NCBI RefSeq assembly: GCF_024345185.1 | Contig: NZ_BROB01000006.1 | Coordinates: forward strand, 42,853-106,852 | DNA from: Levilactobacillus humaensis | GTDB taxonomy: Bacteria > Bacillota > Bacilli > Lactobacillales > Lactobacillaceae | Direction of reading: 5' to 3' | DNA: 64,000 nucleotides | In this document: in pieces, positions 29,013 through 37,694 of the stretch | Position numbering within the stretch: position 1 is the stretch's first letter | Layout: each line of letters opens with the position of its first letter | Notes under the pieces: generated by a model | Told to the model about the DNA's origin: nothing | The model's input: the letters and a program-made list of their open reading frames with translations, nothing else | The model's database searches: none | Program-made: the position numbers and the translations under genes

Positions 29013-29801
29013 ATGAAAGCTCAAAAAATGTTTCTCTCGACCTTAGCCGTACTGGGAATTTCCGTCATGGGGTTGTCGGCGATTACGATACCAGCCGACA
29101 CGGCGTTAGCCAAGACCAAGGCTGCCAAGGTGGTTAAGACCACAACTTACAAGTCCAAGCATAAGGTCCACGTCCGTGGGAGCTGGATGTATTCAAACAC
29201 GACCCTCACCCACAAGAATCACCACATGACCAAATACCTCTACACTAAATTCTATGCGACCAAGAAGGTTACCCTGCGTAAGGCCAATGGAAAAACGGCC
29301 ACGTACAACTACTTGAAGTCTAAGGATAGTAAGGTCAAAGGTTACGTGGCTTCGACCTATGTTTGGAACCGATGGGGCTATGGCAAGTACAGTGTGAAGG
29401 CTTACCGGAAGAGCGCTGTTGCAGCTATCAACGAGGACCGTGTCGCTCAAGGCTTAAAGCCCTATAAGGAAGATCCTAAGTTGGACAAGATTGCGCAAAG
29501 CAACAGTGACCGGATGCTCAAGGATGGCAGTAAGTTTAAGCGAGACCTTGAGGGGACTCCGCATGCTGGCTGGATTCAAGACCACTATATTGCACCTAAA
29601 TCCAATCCAATCGTTCACTACAAAAATGGTAGAGAATGGGGAATTGGGTCCGAAAACTCTTGGATGCATCGAAGTGACATTGACCGACCGGCCTTTGCCA
29701 TCCCTTACCTGATGAGTGCTCACCACACGTCAATCGGCTTGGGCGGGACGCAACACTGTGAAGCTGTCTATGAATTTGTTCTGTTTTCTCATAAGGGTTA
29801 A
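29013..29801 (+). CDS. Secreted CAP/SCP-domain protein, copy 2
   Basis: A 262-residue paralogue of the preceding gene with the same architecture: signal peptide ending near ALAKT, a basic SH3-like region (SWMYSNTTLTHKNHHMTKYL, nearly identical to copy 1) and a CAP-like domain (INEDRVAQGLKPYKEDPKL, EGTPHAGW). ATG 29013 is 8 bases from GGAGG; a longer reading from 28998 includes that site and is rejected. The SH3-like half is better conserved between the copies than the C-terminal half. The 40-base gap suggests one transcript ending at the strong terminator downstream. Confidence 0.75.
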   Translation: MKAQKMFLSTLAVLGISVMGLSAITIPADTALAKTKAAKVVKTTTYKSKHKVHVRGSWMYSNTTLTHKNHHMTKYLYTKFYATKKVTLRKANGKTATYNYLKSKDSKVKGYVASTYVWNRWGYGKYSVKAYRKSAVAAINEDRVAQGLKPYKEDPKLDKIAQSNSDRMLKDGSKFKRDLEGTPHAGWIQDHYIAPKSNPIVHYKNGREWGIGSENSWMHRSDIDRPAFAIPYLMSAHHTSIGLGGTQHCEAVYEFVLFSHKG

Positions 29802-29842
29802 GTTCAACACTAATGTTAACTAACTGGATGGTGACATCCGAG

Positions 29843-29882
29843 GTACCGCTAATTCTATAACTGAATTAGCGGTACTTTTTTT
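29843..29882 (+). terminator. Intrinsic terminator after the CAP-protein pair
   Basis: A perfect 13-bp stem (29843-29855 with 29863-29875), a 7-base loop and a T7 tract. Confidence 0.95.
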
Positions 29883-29920
29883 GGTACCACGGCTAACCCC
29901 AGAATTCTCCGGAAAGGGTG

Positions 29921-29949
29921 TTGTGTTCCCCCTGGGGATGTCTTAGACT
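29921..29949 (+). promoter_or_regulatory. Probable promoter of the ktr operon
   Basis: TTGTGT (29921-29926), a 17-base spacer and TAGACT (29944-29949) lie about 35 bases before the start codon. Confidence 0.55.
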
Positions 29950-29985
29950 TAAGGATAAGTATAGTTAGACGGGATAAGGGCGGTT

Positions 29986-31350
29986 ATGGACAAAATACAA
30001 CATTCAAAACTTTATTCGATTTTCTTTGATACCTTGTCGAAGAAAATGGTGGCGGGGTTCCTATTGATTATTTTAATCGGGACGGTGCTCCTTAGCTTAC
30101 CGATTGCGACTCGCAGCGGGCAGGGAACGTCATTTATTGATGTGCTCTTTACGGCCACCTCGGCGACCTGTATCACGGGGTTAACGGTGGTGAACACGGC
30201 GGCCAACTGGACCACGTTCGGTCAGGTGGTCATTATGGTCATCGCGGAAATTGGGGCGTTGGGCTACATGACCTTCGCCGTCCTGCTCTTCAACGTGATG
30301 CGCCGCAATCTGAATCTGTCGACGCAGATCATGGTCAAGGAATCCTTAAACTTGGAAAATTTGCACGACACAAAGAGTGTGATGCGCTACGTGATTGGGT
30401 TGTCTGCCTTGTTCCAGTTACTGGGGATGGCGTTGTTTGCCTTCGATCTGGTCCCACGTTTCGGCTGGGGCCGGGGGTTGTATGTCTCTGGGTATCACTC
30501 GGTGATGTCCTTTTGTAACGCCGGCTTCGATGTCTTCGGAAACAGTCTCATGAGCTTCCGCAATGATTCCTACTTGCTTCTGGTCACGACGATTCTGATT
30601 ATTGCCGGCGGGCTGGGGTTCTTGGTTTGGCGGGATCTCTTACTCTATCACGAACGCCATCGTTTAACGCTAAATTCTAAGCTGACACTAACGACGACGA
30701 TCTCACTCTTTATCGTGGGGTTCCTGATGTTGCTGGTCACGGAGCGTAACTTGAATTGGTTACCAGCGGGGACATCCTGGTTTAATCGGACCGTTAACAC
30801 ACTGTTCCTCAGTGTGACGCCGCGAACGGCTGGCCTGATTTCACTGCCGACCGACAGTCTACATGCTGGGAGTATCTTCCTGATTATGATTTTGATGTTT
30901 ATTGGGGGAACGCCTGGGTCGACGGCCGGGGGGATTAAGACCACGACTTTTGGGGTTCTGATGATTCAGAGTATCGCACAGCTTCGTGGGAAGAAGGACG
31001 CGGAGTTTGCCCATCGGCGTTTCAGCCAATCCAACGTGAGCCGGGCCCTTCTCCTGATCTTTATGGCGAGTGTTGTCATCTCGTTAGCAACGTTGATTCT
31101 GACGCAGACGGAAACGATTCCTTCTCGTTATGGGTTGGAGTACATCGTCTTTGAGGTCTTGTCGGCCTTTGGAACCGTGGGCCTCAGCCTCGGTCTGACG
31201 CCACATCTCACGGTCATTGGCAAGGTTGTGATCATGCTGCTGATGTTCATCGGTCGAGTCGGGATCTTCACCACGCTGTACTCACTGTCGAAGCGGCAAG
31301 TTAAACAGAATCTAATTCGCTATCCGGAAGAAAATATTCTAATTGGTTAA
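29986..31350 (+). CDS. ktrB: Potassium uptake channel subunit, KtrB/TrkH family
   Basis: This 454-residue membrane protein is of the Trk/Ktr/HKT superfamily and mediates K+ uptake, sodium-dependent in studied Ktr systems. The four pore-loop motifs are visible in order: TATSATCITGLTV, SFCNAGFDVFG, SVTPRTAGL and SAFGTVGLSLG, each carrying the selectivity-filter glycine. The length matches KtrB (no long TrkH extension). The gating subunit gene lies 12 bases downstream. Confidence 0.93.
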   Translation: MDKIQHSKLYSIFFDTLSKKMVAGFLLIILIGTVLLSLPIATRSGQGTSFIDVLFTATSATCITGLTVVNTAANWTTFGQVVIMVIAEIGALGYMTFAVLLFNVMRRNLNLSTQIMVKESLNLENLHDTKSVMRYVIGLSALFQLLGMALFAFDLVPRFGWGRGLYVSGYHSVMSFCNAGFDVFGNSLMSFRNDSYLLLVTTILIIAGGLGFLVWRDLLLYHERHRLTLNSKLTLTTTISLFIVGFLMLLVTERNLNWLPAGTSWFNRTVNTLFLSVTPRTAGLISLPTDSLHAGSIFLIMILMFIGGTPGSTAGGIKTTTFGVLMIQSIAQLRGKKDAEFAHRRFSQSNVSRALLLIFMASVVISLATLILTQTETIPSRYGLEYIVFEVLSAFGTVGLSLGLTPHLTVIGKVVIMLLMFIGRVGIFTTLYSLSKRQVKQNLIRYPEENILIG

Positions 31351-31362
31351 GGAGTCGAAACG

Positions 31363-32025
31363 ATGAAGAAGAGTTTTGCAGTGTTGGGTCTCGGACGATT
31401 TGGCCAGAGCGTAGTTGAAACATTGGCGGAGACCAATCAAGACGTGTTAGCCGTCGATGTTCGCGAGGAACCCGTCAACGAGGTGATGGATATTGCTACC
31501 CAGACGTTGATTGCGGATACCCGTGATGAAGATGTTTTGCGTGGTCTCAACATCGACACCTTTGACTACGTCATTGTGGGGATTGGGAATAATATGGAAG
31601 CCAGTATTCTGACAACCATGCTGACCAAGGAGCTCGGGGCCAAGAAGGTGATTGCCAAGGCCGAAACCAACGACCACGGCCGAGTCTTAAAGCGGGTCGG
31701 GGCCGATCAGGTAGTCTTTCCAGAACGCGACATGGGCCACGGCATTGTCCGTAAGCTCCTGTCGAATCATATTTTGAATTTTATCGATCTGAGTGACAAA
31801 TACACGTTGGCGGAACTGGTGATTACCGATCCGACGTTCGTGGACCAGGACCTGATCAAGTTAAACTTACGGCAACGTTTTGACCTGACCGTGATCGCTA
31901 TTCAACATGGGCAGGACATCAATATTTCTCCACAACCGACCGATGTTGTCCGGTTACATGATGTGTTAACCGTGGTCGGTCCAATCGACAGCGTCGAAGA
32001 ACTCGATGCCACCCTTAAAAAATAA
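31363..32025 (+). CDS. ktrA: Potassium uptake regulatory subunit, KtrA (RCK/TrkA-N)
   Basis: This 220-residue cytoplasmic protein assembles as a ring that gates KtrB in response to ATP/ADP; in studied Firmicutes it also responds to c-di-AMP. The N-terminal Rossmann RCK domain starts with the nucleotide-binding loop GLGRFGQSV. KTN residues such as DTRDEDVL and KAETNDHGRVLKRVGAD follow, and a C-terminal RCK_C domain starts at about residue 135. AAGGAG lies upstream. It is co-transcribed with ktrB. Confidence 0.93.
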   Translation: MKKSFAVLGLGRFGQSVVETLAETNQDVLAVDVREEPVNEVMDIATQTLIADTRDEDVLRGLNIDTFDYVIVGIGNNMEASILTTMLTKELGAKKVIAKAETNDHGRVLKRVGADQVVFPERDMGHGIVRKLLSNHILNFIDLSDKYTLAELVITDPTFVDQDLIKLNLRQRFDLTVIAIQHGQDINISPQPTDVVRLHDVLTVVGPIDSVEELDATLKK

Positions 32026-32037
32026 GAAAGTTCACCT

Positions 32038-32066
32038 AAAGGGACCTCACAATGTGGGGCCCCTTT
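32038..32066 (+). terminator. Hairpin after ktrA
   Basis: AAAGGG (32038-32043) pairs with CCCTTT (32061-32066), with an inner CCTCAC/GTGGGG stem. The T tract is poor, so termination efficiency is doubtful. Confidence 0.5.
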
Positions 32067-32103
32067 AATGTGGGCCGAATCGGTTGTCTTGGGCAATCTT
32101 CTA

Positions 32104-32132
32104 TTGACATTTGGGCCAAAAAAAATTACACT
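32104..32132 (+). promoter_or_regulatory. Promoter of the amino acid permease gene
   Basis: TTGACA (32104-32109), a 17-base spacer and TACACT (32127-32132) lie 55 bases before the start codon. Confidence 0.8.
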
Positions 32133-32187
32133 ATTACAATTGGCTTCATCGAAATCTCATCATTTACTCATAAAAGGAGGCTGCGCC

Positions 32188-33612
32188 ATGGCTAAGCCCA
32201 TGCACCTATTTATCAAGAAGCAGGTCCAGACCGATCTGTACAAGAAAACCGGTCTAGAAAAGACGCTGACGGCGTTTAGTCTGACAACAATGGGGATTGG
32301 CGCCATCGTCGGCTCCGGGATCTTCATTACTCCGGGGCTGATTGCTGCCAACTATACGGGACCGGGTGTAATGCTTTCCTACCTGATTGCCGTGATAGTC
32401 TGTGCCATGGCCGCTCTGTGTTACTCTGAATTTTCATCGACGATTCCACTGGCAGGGAGTGCTTACACCTATGTTTATGCGGTCTTTGGCGAGTTCCTGG
32501 CCTGGATCCTTGGGTGGGCCCTGATTTCCGAATATCTCTTTGCAGTGTCGTCAGTGGCTGTGAGCTGGTCGTCGTACTTTCAAAATCTCCTGGCGGGCTT
32601 CGGTCTGAACCTGCCGCCGTACTTACAAGCGGCCGCCGGAACCGCCGGTGTTAAGGGCGGGGGCGTCGACATTGTGGCGCTAGCGATTACGCTACTCGTT
32701 GCCTGGCTCCTCTCAAAGGGCATTCGGGAGTCTGCCCGTATCAATAACATCATGGTTATTGTTAAAATTCTCGTGATCCTACTTTTTATCGGCATTGCCG
32801 TCTTCTACGTGAAACCCGCAAACTACCGACCATTCTTACCATTTGGTGTTCACGGTATCTTCAAGGGAGCCGCGGTGGCGTTCTATGCCTACATTGGGTT
32901 TGATGCCGTTTCCACAGCCAGTGAAGAAGTGAAGAATCCTAAAAAGAATATGCCAATTGGGATTATCTCATCGTTACTGGTGGCCGCCGTGCTCTATATC
33001 AGTCTCTCGGCCGTCTTGGTTGGGGTCGTTCACTACAGCAAATTAGGTGTGGCGGATCCCGTAGCCTTAGCTCTCAGCCTGATTCATCAGAATTGGGCTG
33101 CTGGGGTTATCTCGTTTGGGGCGATCGTGGGGATGACCACGGTGCTCATCGTGATGTCTTATGGGGGGACCCGGTTACTCTTTGCGATTAGCCGAGATGG
33201 CTTGTTGCCACAATCACTGCGCAAGCTTAATCCTAAGACGCATGTGCCCGTCGCCAACACCTGGATCTTTGGCATCATTGCGAGTGTCTTCGCCGCGTTT
33301 ATCCCGATCGACAAGATTGCCGAACTGGTTAATATTGGCACGTTGTCGGCCTTTGCCATGGTTTCACTGGGGATTGTCTTCCTCAGGCATGACGAACGGT
33401 TTAAGGACTTTGACGCGTCGTTTAAGGTGCCTGGTTACCCAGTCCTACCCATTGTGTCATTTCTAGCTTGCGTGTACCTCATGACGCAATTACAGCCCTT
33501 CACGTGGGAAGCATTTGGTATCTGGGTAGCCATTGGGTTGGTCGTCTACGCTGCCTATGGCTATCACCATAGTGAAGTCCGGTCACAATTGGATCAAGAT
33601 CCACAAGCTTAA
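32188..33612 (+). CDS. Amino acid permease, APC superfamily (cationic amino acid transporter type)
   Basis: This 474-residue membrane protein has about 12 predicted helices. The first helix carries GIGAIVGSGIFITPG, the substrate-backbone-binding loop of the APC superfamily; EFSSTIPLAGSAYTY and GFDAVSTASEEVKNP are typical of the CAT/YfnA branch. ATG 32188 is 8 bases from AAAAGGAGG; the longer in-frame reading crosses the promoter. It is monocistronic with its own promoter and terminator. Substrate specificity cannot be set from sequence. Confidence 0.92.
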   Translation: MAKPMHLFIKKQVQTDLYKKTGLEKTLTAFSLTTMGIGAIVGSGIFITPGLIAANYTGPGVMLSYLIAVIVCAMAALCYSEFSSTIPLAGSAYTYVYAVFGEFLAWILGWALISEYLFAVSSVAVSWSSYFQNLLAGFGLNLPPYLQAAAGTAGVKGGGVDIVALAITLLVAWLLSKGIRESARINNIMVIVKILVILLFIGIAVFYVKPANYRPFLPFGVHGIFKGAAVAFYAYIGFDAVSTASEEVKNPKKNMPIGIISSLLVAAVLYISLSAVLVGVVHYSKLGVADPVALALSLIHQNWAAGVISFGAIVGMTTVLIVMSYGGTRLLFAISRDGLLPQSLRKLNPKTHVPVANTWIFGIIASVFAAFIPIDKIAELVNIGTLSAFAMVSLGIVFLRHDERFKDFDASFKVPGYPVLPIVSFLACVYLMTQLQPFTWEAFGIWVAIGLVVYAAYGYHHSEVRSQLDQDPQA

Positions 33613-33628
33613 TGAGCCAAGATTAGAT

Positions 33629-33669
33629 AGCAAGGGATTTACTGCTTAGCCGGTGACCCCTTGCTTTTT
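33629..33669 (+). terminator. Intrinsic terminator after the permease gene
   Basis: An 8-bp stem AGCAAGGG/CCCTTGCT (33629-33636 with 33658-33665), a loop of about 20 bases and a T5 tract. Confidence 0.85.
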
Positions 33670-33713
33670 GGTAAAGATTGGGGCGTCCTTAGGTAGTGTT
33701 AAGAAAAGCCTAT

Positions 33714-33719
33714 TATAAT
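33714..33719 (+). promoter_or_regulatory. Probable -10 box for the LCP gene
   Basis: A perfect TATAAT lies about 80 bases before the start. No clear -35 hexamer is found at normal spacing. Confidence 0.45.
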
Positions 33720-33798
33720 GGCTAAGTCGATTAATATGAGAATAAATTAACCCCATCTAATAAATAATAGGTGGATGAAAGGTGGTTTAACCAATACC

Positions 33799-34881
33799 AT
33801 GGAGAAACGACAACGACCGATAAAAAAACATCATCCCATTCGAAACATCATTTTAACGTTGATTCTGGCCCTCTTAGTCGGAGGTACAGCTTACGGGATG
33901 CATCGCTATCAGAACCTAAAGGAAACTGTCAAGAGTTCCTATAAGCCCTCTGGAGCAACCAAACTGCGTAATGTTGATAAACAGTTGAAGAACAAGGAGC
34001 CCATTTCGATTCTCTTGATGGGGACCGATACCGGCGCCCTGGGCCGAACCTTTGCCGGCCGAACTGACAGTATGATGGTCGTCACGATTAATCCGAAGAC
34101 TGACAAGACGACGATTACCAGTATTCCTCGGGATACGGCATTGACCATTCCTGGCTACGAGAGTTATGGCCTCTCCAAGATTAATGCGGCCTACGCTTAC
34201 GGGAAGTCCAAGACGGCCATTACCACGGTTCAGCAGATGCTAAACGTACCCATTGATTTCTACGCCATTATCAATATGGGTGGGATGAAGAAGATTATTG
34301 ACGAGGTTGGTGGCGTGACCCTGACCCCAACGTTGAGCTTTAGCTATGGTGGTTACACCTTTGAAAAAGGCGTGAAGACCCACATGAACGGGAAGAAAGC
34401 CTTAGCCTACGCTCGGATGCGTGACGACGATCCGAAGGGGGACTATGGACGTCAGACGCGGCAACGGAAGGTCATCATGGCCTTGCTCCACAAGTCTGGA
34501 TCCATTTCCAGCTTGCTAAACGAGAGTTTTGTGAGCTCGCTGACCAAGCAGACGCAGACCGACTTAACCTTTAACGATCTGACGGCCTTGGCCAAGGATT
34601 ACTTGTCGGCAACGAAGCACATCAAGACGACCCACTTGCAGGGGACTAGCGAAACCTTAGACGGTCAGAGTATGGAAGTCATGACGAAGACTGAACTTCA
34701 ACGCGTGACGGACTACATTCGATCCGGGTTGAGCTTGAGTCACAAGTCAACTGGGACGATTGCGCAGATCGATTCGACGACGGGGACGACCAGCACGACC
34801 ACGGATTCTACCGATACCACGACTAACGATAGTAATAATACCGGTAGCAACAACGCCGGCGGTTCAGGCAATGGTTATTAA
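33799..34881 (+). CDS. LytR-CpsA-Psr (LCP) family cell-wall polymer ligase
   Basis: This 360-residue membrane-anchored enzyme belongs to the family that transfers wall teichoic acid or capsular polymers from lipid carrier to peptidoglycan. After a basic cytosolic start there is one membrane helix (about residues 15-35), then the extracellular LCP domain with MGTDTGALGRTFAGRTDSMM, SIPRDTALTIPG and the arginine-rich ARMRDDDPKGDYGRQTRQRK site (YARMRDDDPKGDYGRQ quoted). The C-terminal 35 residues are a Ser/Thr/Asn-rich tail. ATG 33799 is preferred over ATG 33775, which sits directly against its ribosome binding site, but the choice is uncertain. Confidence 0.9.
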   Translation: MEKRQRPIKKHHPIRNIILTLILALLVGGTAYGMHRYQNLKETVKSSYKPSGATKLRNVDKQLKNKEPISILLMGTDTGALGRTFAGRTDSMMVVTINPKTDKTTITSIPRDTALTIPGYESYGLSKINAAYAYGKSKTAITTVQQMLNVPIDFYAIINMGGMKKIIDEVGGVTLTPTLSFSYGGYTFEKGVKTHMNGKKALAYARMRDDDPKGDYGRQTRQRKVIMALLHKSGSISSLLNESFVSSLTKQTQTDLTFNDLTALAKDYLSATKHIKTTHLQGTSETLDGQSMEVMTKTELQRVTDYIRSGLSLSHKSTGTIAQIDSTTGTTSTTTDSTDTTTNDSNNTGSNNAGGSGNGY

Positions 34882-34952
34882 CCGCCACTGAAATAGACTA
34901 TCTGTCGCTTAAGGGCGAGCTAAGAAGCCACACTGACTCAGTAATAATCGAA

Positions 34953-34993
34953 AAGCGCCTCCTCCACCAATTGGTGAAGGGGGCGCTTATTTT
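34953..34993. terminator. Bidirectional terminator between the LCP gene and the dehydrogenase gene
   Basis: An 18-bp stem with one mismatch (34953-34970 with 34971-34988) has A-rich sequence before it and T-rich sequence after it. It can serve both convergent genes. Confidence 0.88.
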
Positions 34994-35007
34994 AGTTGCT
35001 AATGTTT

Positions 35008-35955
35008 TTAGTAGCCTTGCGTTGGGTTGGTGAAGTTGACGGTTAATTTGCCGTCACTTAACCAGCCTTGCAGGTTCTTCATGAACATGTCGAAGACAGG
35101 CTTTTCGTCATCCTTGGCGAAACCAGTTTGATGCGGTGTGATCAAGACGTTAGGGTAATCCCAGAGACGTGACGTCTTTGGAAGTGGTTCCGTCTCGAAG
35201 ACGTCCAGGGCGACGTGAAGGACGTTTTGATAGAGCAACGCGTTCATCAAGGCCTTTTCGTCCACGGACTTACCACGGCCAACGTTGACGAAGATCCGAA
35301 GACCATCGAGTTGCTTGAAGAAACTCTCATCGAAGTAGCCAACGGTCGTCGTGGTTGCGGGCATCGCGTTGATAATGATATCAGCATCTTTAATAACCGA
35401 GCTGTCCTCATCAAGCGAAACGGCTGACTGGAAGCCTGGCACATCATGGCCGGTCCGGTTAACCCCAATTGGTTGATTGCCAAAGCCATTCAGGAGCTTA
35501 GCAATTGCTTGGCCGATACTCCCAGTCCCGTAAATCACGATGGTTTGGCTACCGATCATGGCCAAATCACTGCGAAGGGGACGCTGCCAGAAGTGACCGG
35601 CTTGGTTCTTAACGGCTTCGTTGAAGCCCCGTAAGAAGTAAAGCAGGTAACCGATAGTGGATTCAGCGATGGCCGGTGAAAAGGCCCCGCTGGCGTTGGT
35701 GACGGCAATGTCATGCGCGCGAATCCAGTCTAGTGGCAGGTAATCGATCCCGGCGCTGGTCGTTTGAATCCAGCGAACTTGATTGTTGGGTGCCATCAAA
35801 GCGGCAGGGCCCACTTCTGGGTCCCAGCCGAAGATCGCTGTGATTGGTTCGGAAGACTCCCAGTTAGCGGCGTCGACAATTTCGACGTTCGTTTTGGCCA
35901 GGCGGTCCCGTTGTTCGGTGGTTAATGGTTGTAAGGCAAGAATTCGTTCTGTCAT
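35008..35955 (-). CDS. D-isomer-specific 2-hydroxyacid dehydrogenase family protein
   Basis: This 315-residue NAD(P)-dependent enzyme reduces a 2-oxoacid or oxidises a D-2-hydroxyacid. The Rossmann motif GTGSIGQA is near residue 140. The catalytic residues follow: Arg region (NAMPATTTT to NVGRG), Glu (FETEPLP) and His (ITPHQTGF). ATG 35955 (MTERILALQPLT) is 8 bases from GAGGAGG; the longer reading includes that site. The substrate is unknown; a phosphoglycerate-dehydrogenase-like broad specificity or glyoxylate/hydroxypyruvate reductase role is possible. Monocistronic, convergent with the LCP gene. Confidence 0.88.
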   Translation of the reverse strand: MTERILALQPLTTEQRDRLAKTNVEIVDAANWESSEPITAIFGWDPEVGPAALMAPNNQVRWIQTTSAGIDYLPLDWIRAHDIAVTNASGAFSPAIAESTIGYLLYFLRGFNEAVKNQAGHFWQRPLRSDLAMIGSQTIVIYGTGSIGQAIAKLLNGFGNQPIGVNRTGHDVPGFQSAVSLDEDSSVIKDADIIINAMPATTTTVGYFDESFFKQLDGLRIFVNVGRGKSVDEKALMNALLYQNVLHVALDVFETEPLPKTSRLWDYPNVLITPHQTGFAKDDEKPVFDMFMKNLQGWLSDGKLTVNFTNPTQGY

Positions 35956-35990
35956 AATGAAAAACCTCCTCATACCTTGTACTTACTTTC

Positions 35991-36020
35991 ATTCTAGCAC
36001 GAGATCTCATAGTTTTTGAA
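35991..36020 (-). promoter_or_regulatory. Probable promoter of the 2-hydroxyacid dehydrogenase gene
   Basis: On the minus strand TTCAAA, an 18-base spacer and TAGAAT lie about 35 bases upstream of the start codon. Confidence 0.5.
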
Positions 36021-36084
36021 CATAATTTCACGAACCGCCAATAAAAATCTGGCAACAAATAGCACACATTCCCAAAAGTGTTAC

Positions 36085-36169
36085 GAAAGTTAACGAACAA
36101 TCCCCATAGTAATTTCGAATATTAGCCATTAACTTTCAGTATATTAGTGGTGAATCATTGAAAGTTGAC
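36085..36169 (+). promoter_or_regulatory. Three copies of a GAAAGTTRAC motif at the cydA promoter
   Basis: GAAAGTTAAC (36085-36094), its inverted form TTAACTTTC (36129-36137) and GAAAGTTGAC (36160-36169) flank and overlap the cydA promoter; the third overlaps the -35 box. This looks like an operator array. The regulator is unknown, and it is not a match to the Rex or CcpA consensus as I know them. Confidence 0.45.
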
Positions 36170-36186
36170 TTATCACTCGATATAAT
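36158..36186 (+). promoter_or_regulatory. Promoter of cydAB
   Basis: TTGAAA (36158-36163), a 17-base spacer and a perfect TATAAT (36181-36186) lie about 57 bases before cydA. Confidence 0.8.
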
Positions 36187-36242
36187 GAAACCAGGATAGC
36201 AATTATTTATTCACACCAAAAACGTTTGGGGAGGTTGGAAAA

Positions 36243-37694
36243 ATGCTAAATCTAGGTCTGGATATCCTGGGCCTCGCGCGATTTCAATTTGGAATGACCA
36301 CTGTCTTTCATTTCTTCTTCGTTCCATTTTCAATCGGGTTGGCCTTTGTTGTGGCAGTCATGGAAACCATGTATGCCATCAAGGGTGACCAGGATTACAA
36401 ACGCATGGCGCAGTTCTGGGGCAAGATGTTCCTCTATAGTTTTGCCGTTGGGGTTGTGACTGGGATTATTCAAGAATTCCAATTCGGGATGAATTGGTCG
36501 GAATATTCACGGTTCATGGGGGACATCTTCGGTGCACCACTGGCCATCGAAGCCCTCGCAGCGTTCTTCATTGAATCTACGTTCATCGGAATGTGGATGT
36601 TTACCTGGGATCGCTTTAACAAGTGGGTCCACACACTCTTTATTTGGTTAGTCATGTTCGGGTCTTCACTTTCCGCTTTATGGATTCTGGCGGCCAACAG
36701 CTTTATGCAAAACCCATTGGGTTACATCATTAACAAGCAGACTGGCCACGTTCAAATGGTTAGTTTCTCGAAGGTGTTGAGTAACCCACAACTGTGGAAC
36801 GAATTTCCTCACGTGATCTTTGGGGCCTTCGTCACCGCAGCCTTCGTGATTGCCGGCTGTTCAGCTTGGCGGTTACTCAAGCGTGACCATGTGACCTTCT
36901 ACCGGAAGTCACTGAACGTTGCTTTGATTATTGGTCTCATCTTCTCTCTGGGTTCCATTGCCAGTGGGGACTTACAGACCCGTTACTTAATTAACAACCA
37001 CCCGATGACATTCGCTGCCATGGAAGGGTTGTACAAGGATTCCACAAACAAAGGGGAATGGACGGCTGTTGGGGGATTTGATACGAAGAATCATAAATCC
37101 ACTTGGTCAGTCGATGTTCCTTATGTCTTGAACTTATTGAGTTACCACAAGACGACTGGGACCGTTAAAGGCATGAATAAAGTTAACAAAGAATTGCATG
37201 CTAAGTATGATAAGAAATTTGGTAAAGACATTAACTATTACGTGCCTACCAAGACCTTGTTCTGGAGCTTCCGGATCATGGCCGGTGCCGGCGCCTTATT
37301 TGCCCTGTTGGCGGTTGTCGGTTTGATTATGAACCGTAAGAAGTCGCAGGCCATTATGAAGCAACGTTGGTTCCTGTACATCTTGGGGCTGTGTCTGTGG
37401 TTACCATTCGTGGTTAACACTGCGGGTTGGTTTGTCACCGAATTTGGTCGTTACCCATGGGTTGTTTATGGGCTCTTAACGATTGCAGATGCCGTCTCAC
37501 CAAACGTTTCAGTAGCCTCGCTGCTGACGTCTAATATTGTTTACTTCCTGATGTTTGCCGGTATGGGACTTGTCATGGTTGTTCTGTGTCACCGGACGTT
37601 GAAGGCTGGTCCTGATGCCGCCAATACCGATGGTTATGCAGCAGGTGACAAGGAGATTGACCCATATTCGAAGGGGGCGTTCAACCATGACTAG
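36243..37694 (+). CDS. cydA: Cytochrome bd ubiquinol/menaquinol oxidase subunit I
   Basis: CydA (483 residues) carries the three hemes and the quinol site of the bd-type terminal oxidase, which reduces O2 to water in the cytoplasmic membrane. The axial histidine region FHFFFVPFSIG (H23), the quinol-side GIIQEFQFGMNW and the GRYPW motif in the C-terminal part are present. The quinol-binding loop is of the short type. GGGGAGG lies before ATG 36243. It overlaps cydB by 8 bases. Lactobacilli generally lack heme synthesis, so function would depend on external heme. Confidence 0.96.
   Translation: MLNLGLDILGLARFQFGMTTVFHFFFVPFSIGLAFVVAVMETMYAIKGDQDYKRMAQFWGKMFLYSFAVGVVTGIIQEFQFGMNWSEYSRFMGDIFGAPLAIEALAAFFIESTFIGMWMFTWDRFNKWVHTLFIWLVMFGSSLSALWILAANSFMQNPLGYIINKQTGHVQMVSFSKVLSNPQLWNEFPHVIFGAFVTAAFVIAGCSAWRLLKRDHVTFYRKSLNVALIIGLIFSLGSIASGDLQTRYLINNHPMTFAAMEGLYKDSTNKGEWTAVGGFDTKNHKSTWSVDVPYVLNLLSYHKTTGTVKGMNKVNKELHAKYDKKFGKDINYYVPTKTLFWSFRIMAGAGALFALLAVVGLIMNRKKSQAIMKQRWFLYILGLCLWLPFVVNTAGWFVTEFGRYPWVVYGLLTIADAVSPNVSVASLLTSNIVYFLMFAGMGLVMVVLCHRTLKAGPDAANTDGYAAGDKEIDPYSKGAFNHD

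Noticed and set aside
32026..32103. Minus-strand or small gene between ktrA and the permease gene
   Set aside because: Only a hairpin and a promoter fit; open frames here are short and lack ribosome binding sites.
36061..36186. Rex or CcpA operator at cydA
   Set aside because: No TTGTGAA-type Rex dyad or full cre consensus is seen; the repeated GAAAGTTRAC motif is different.
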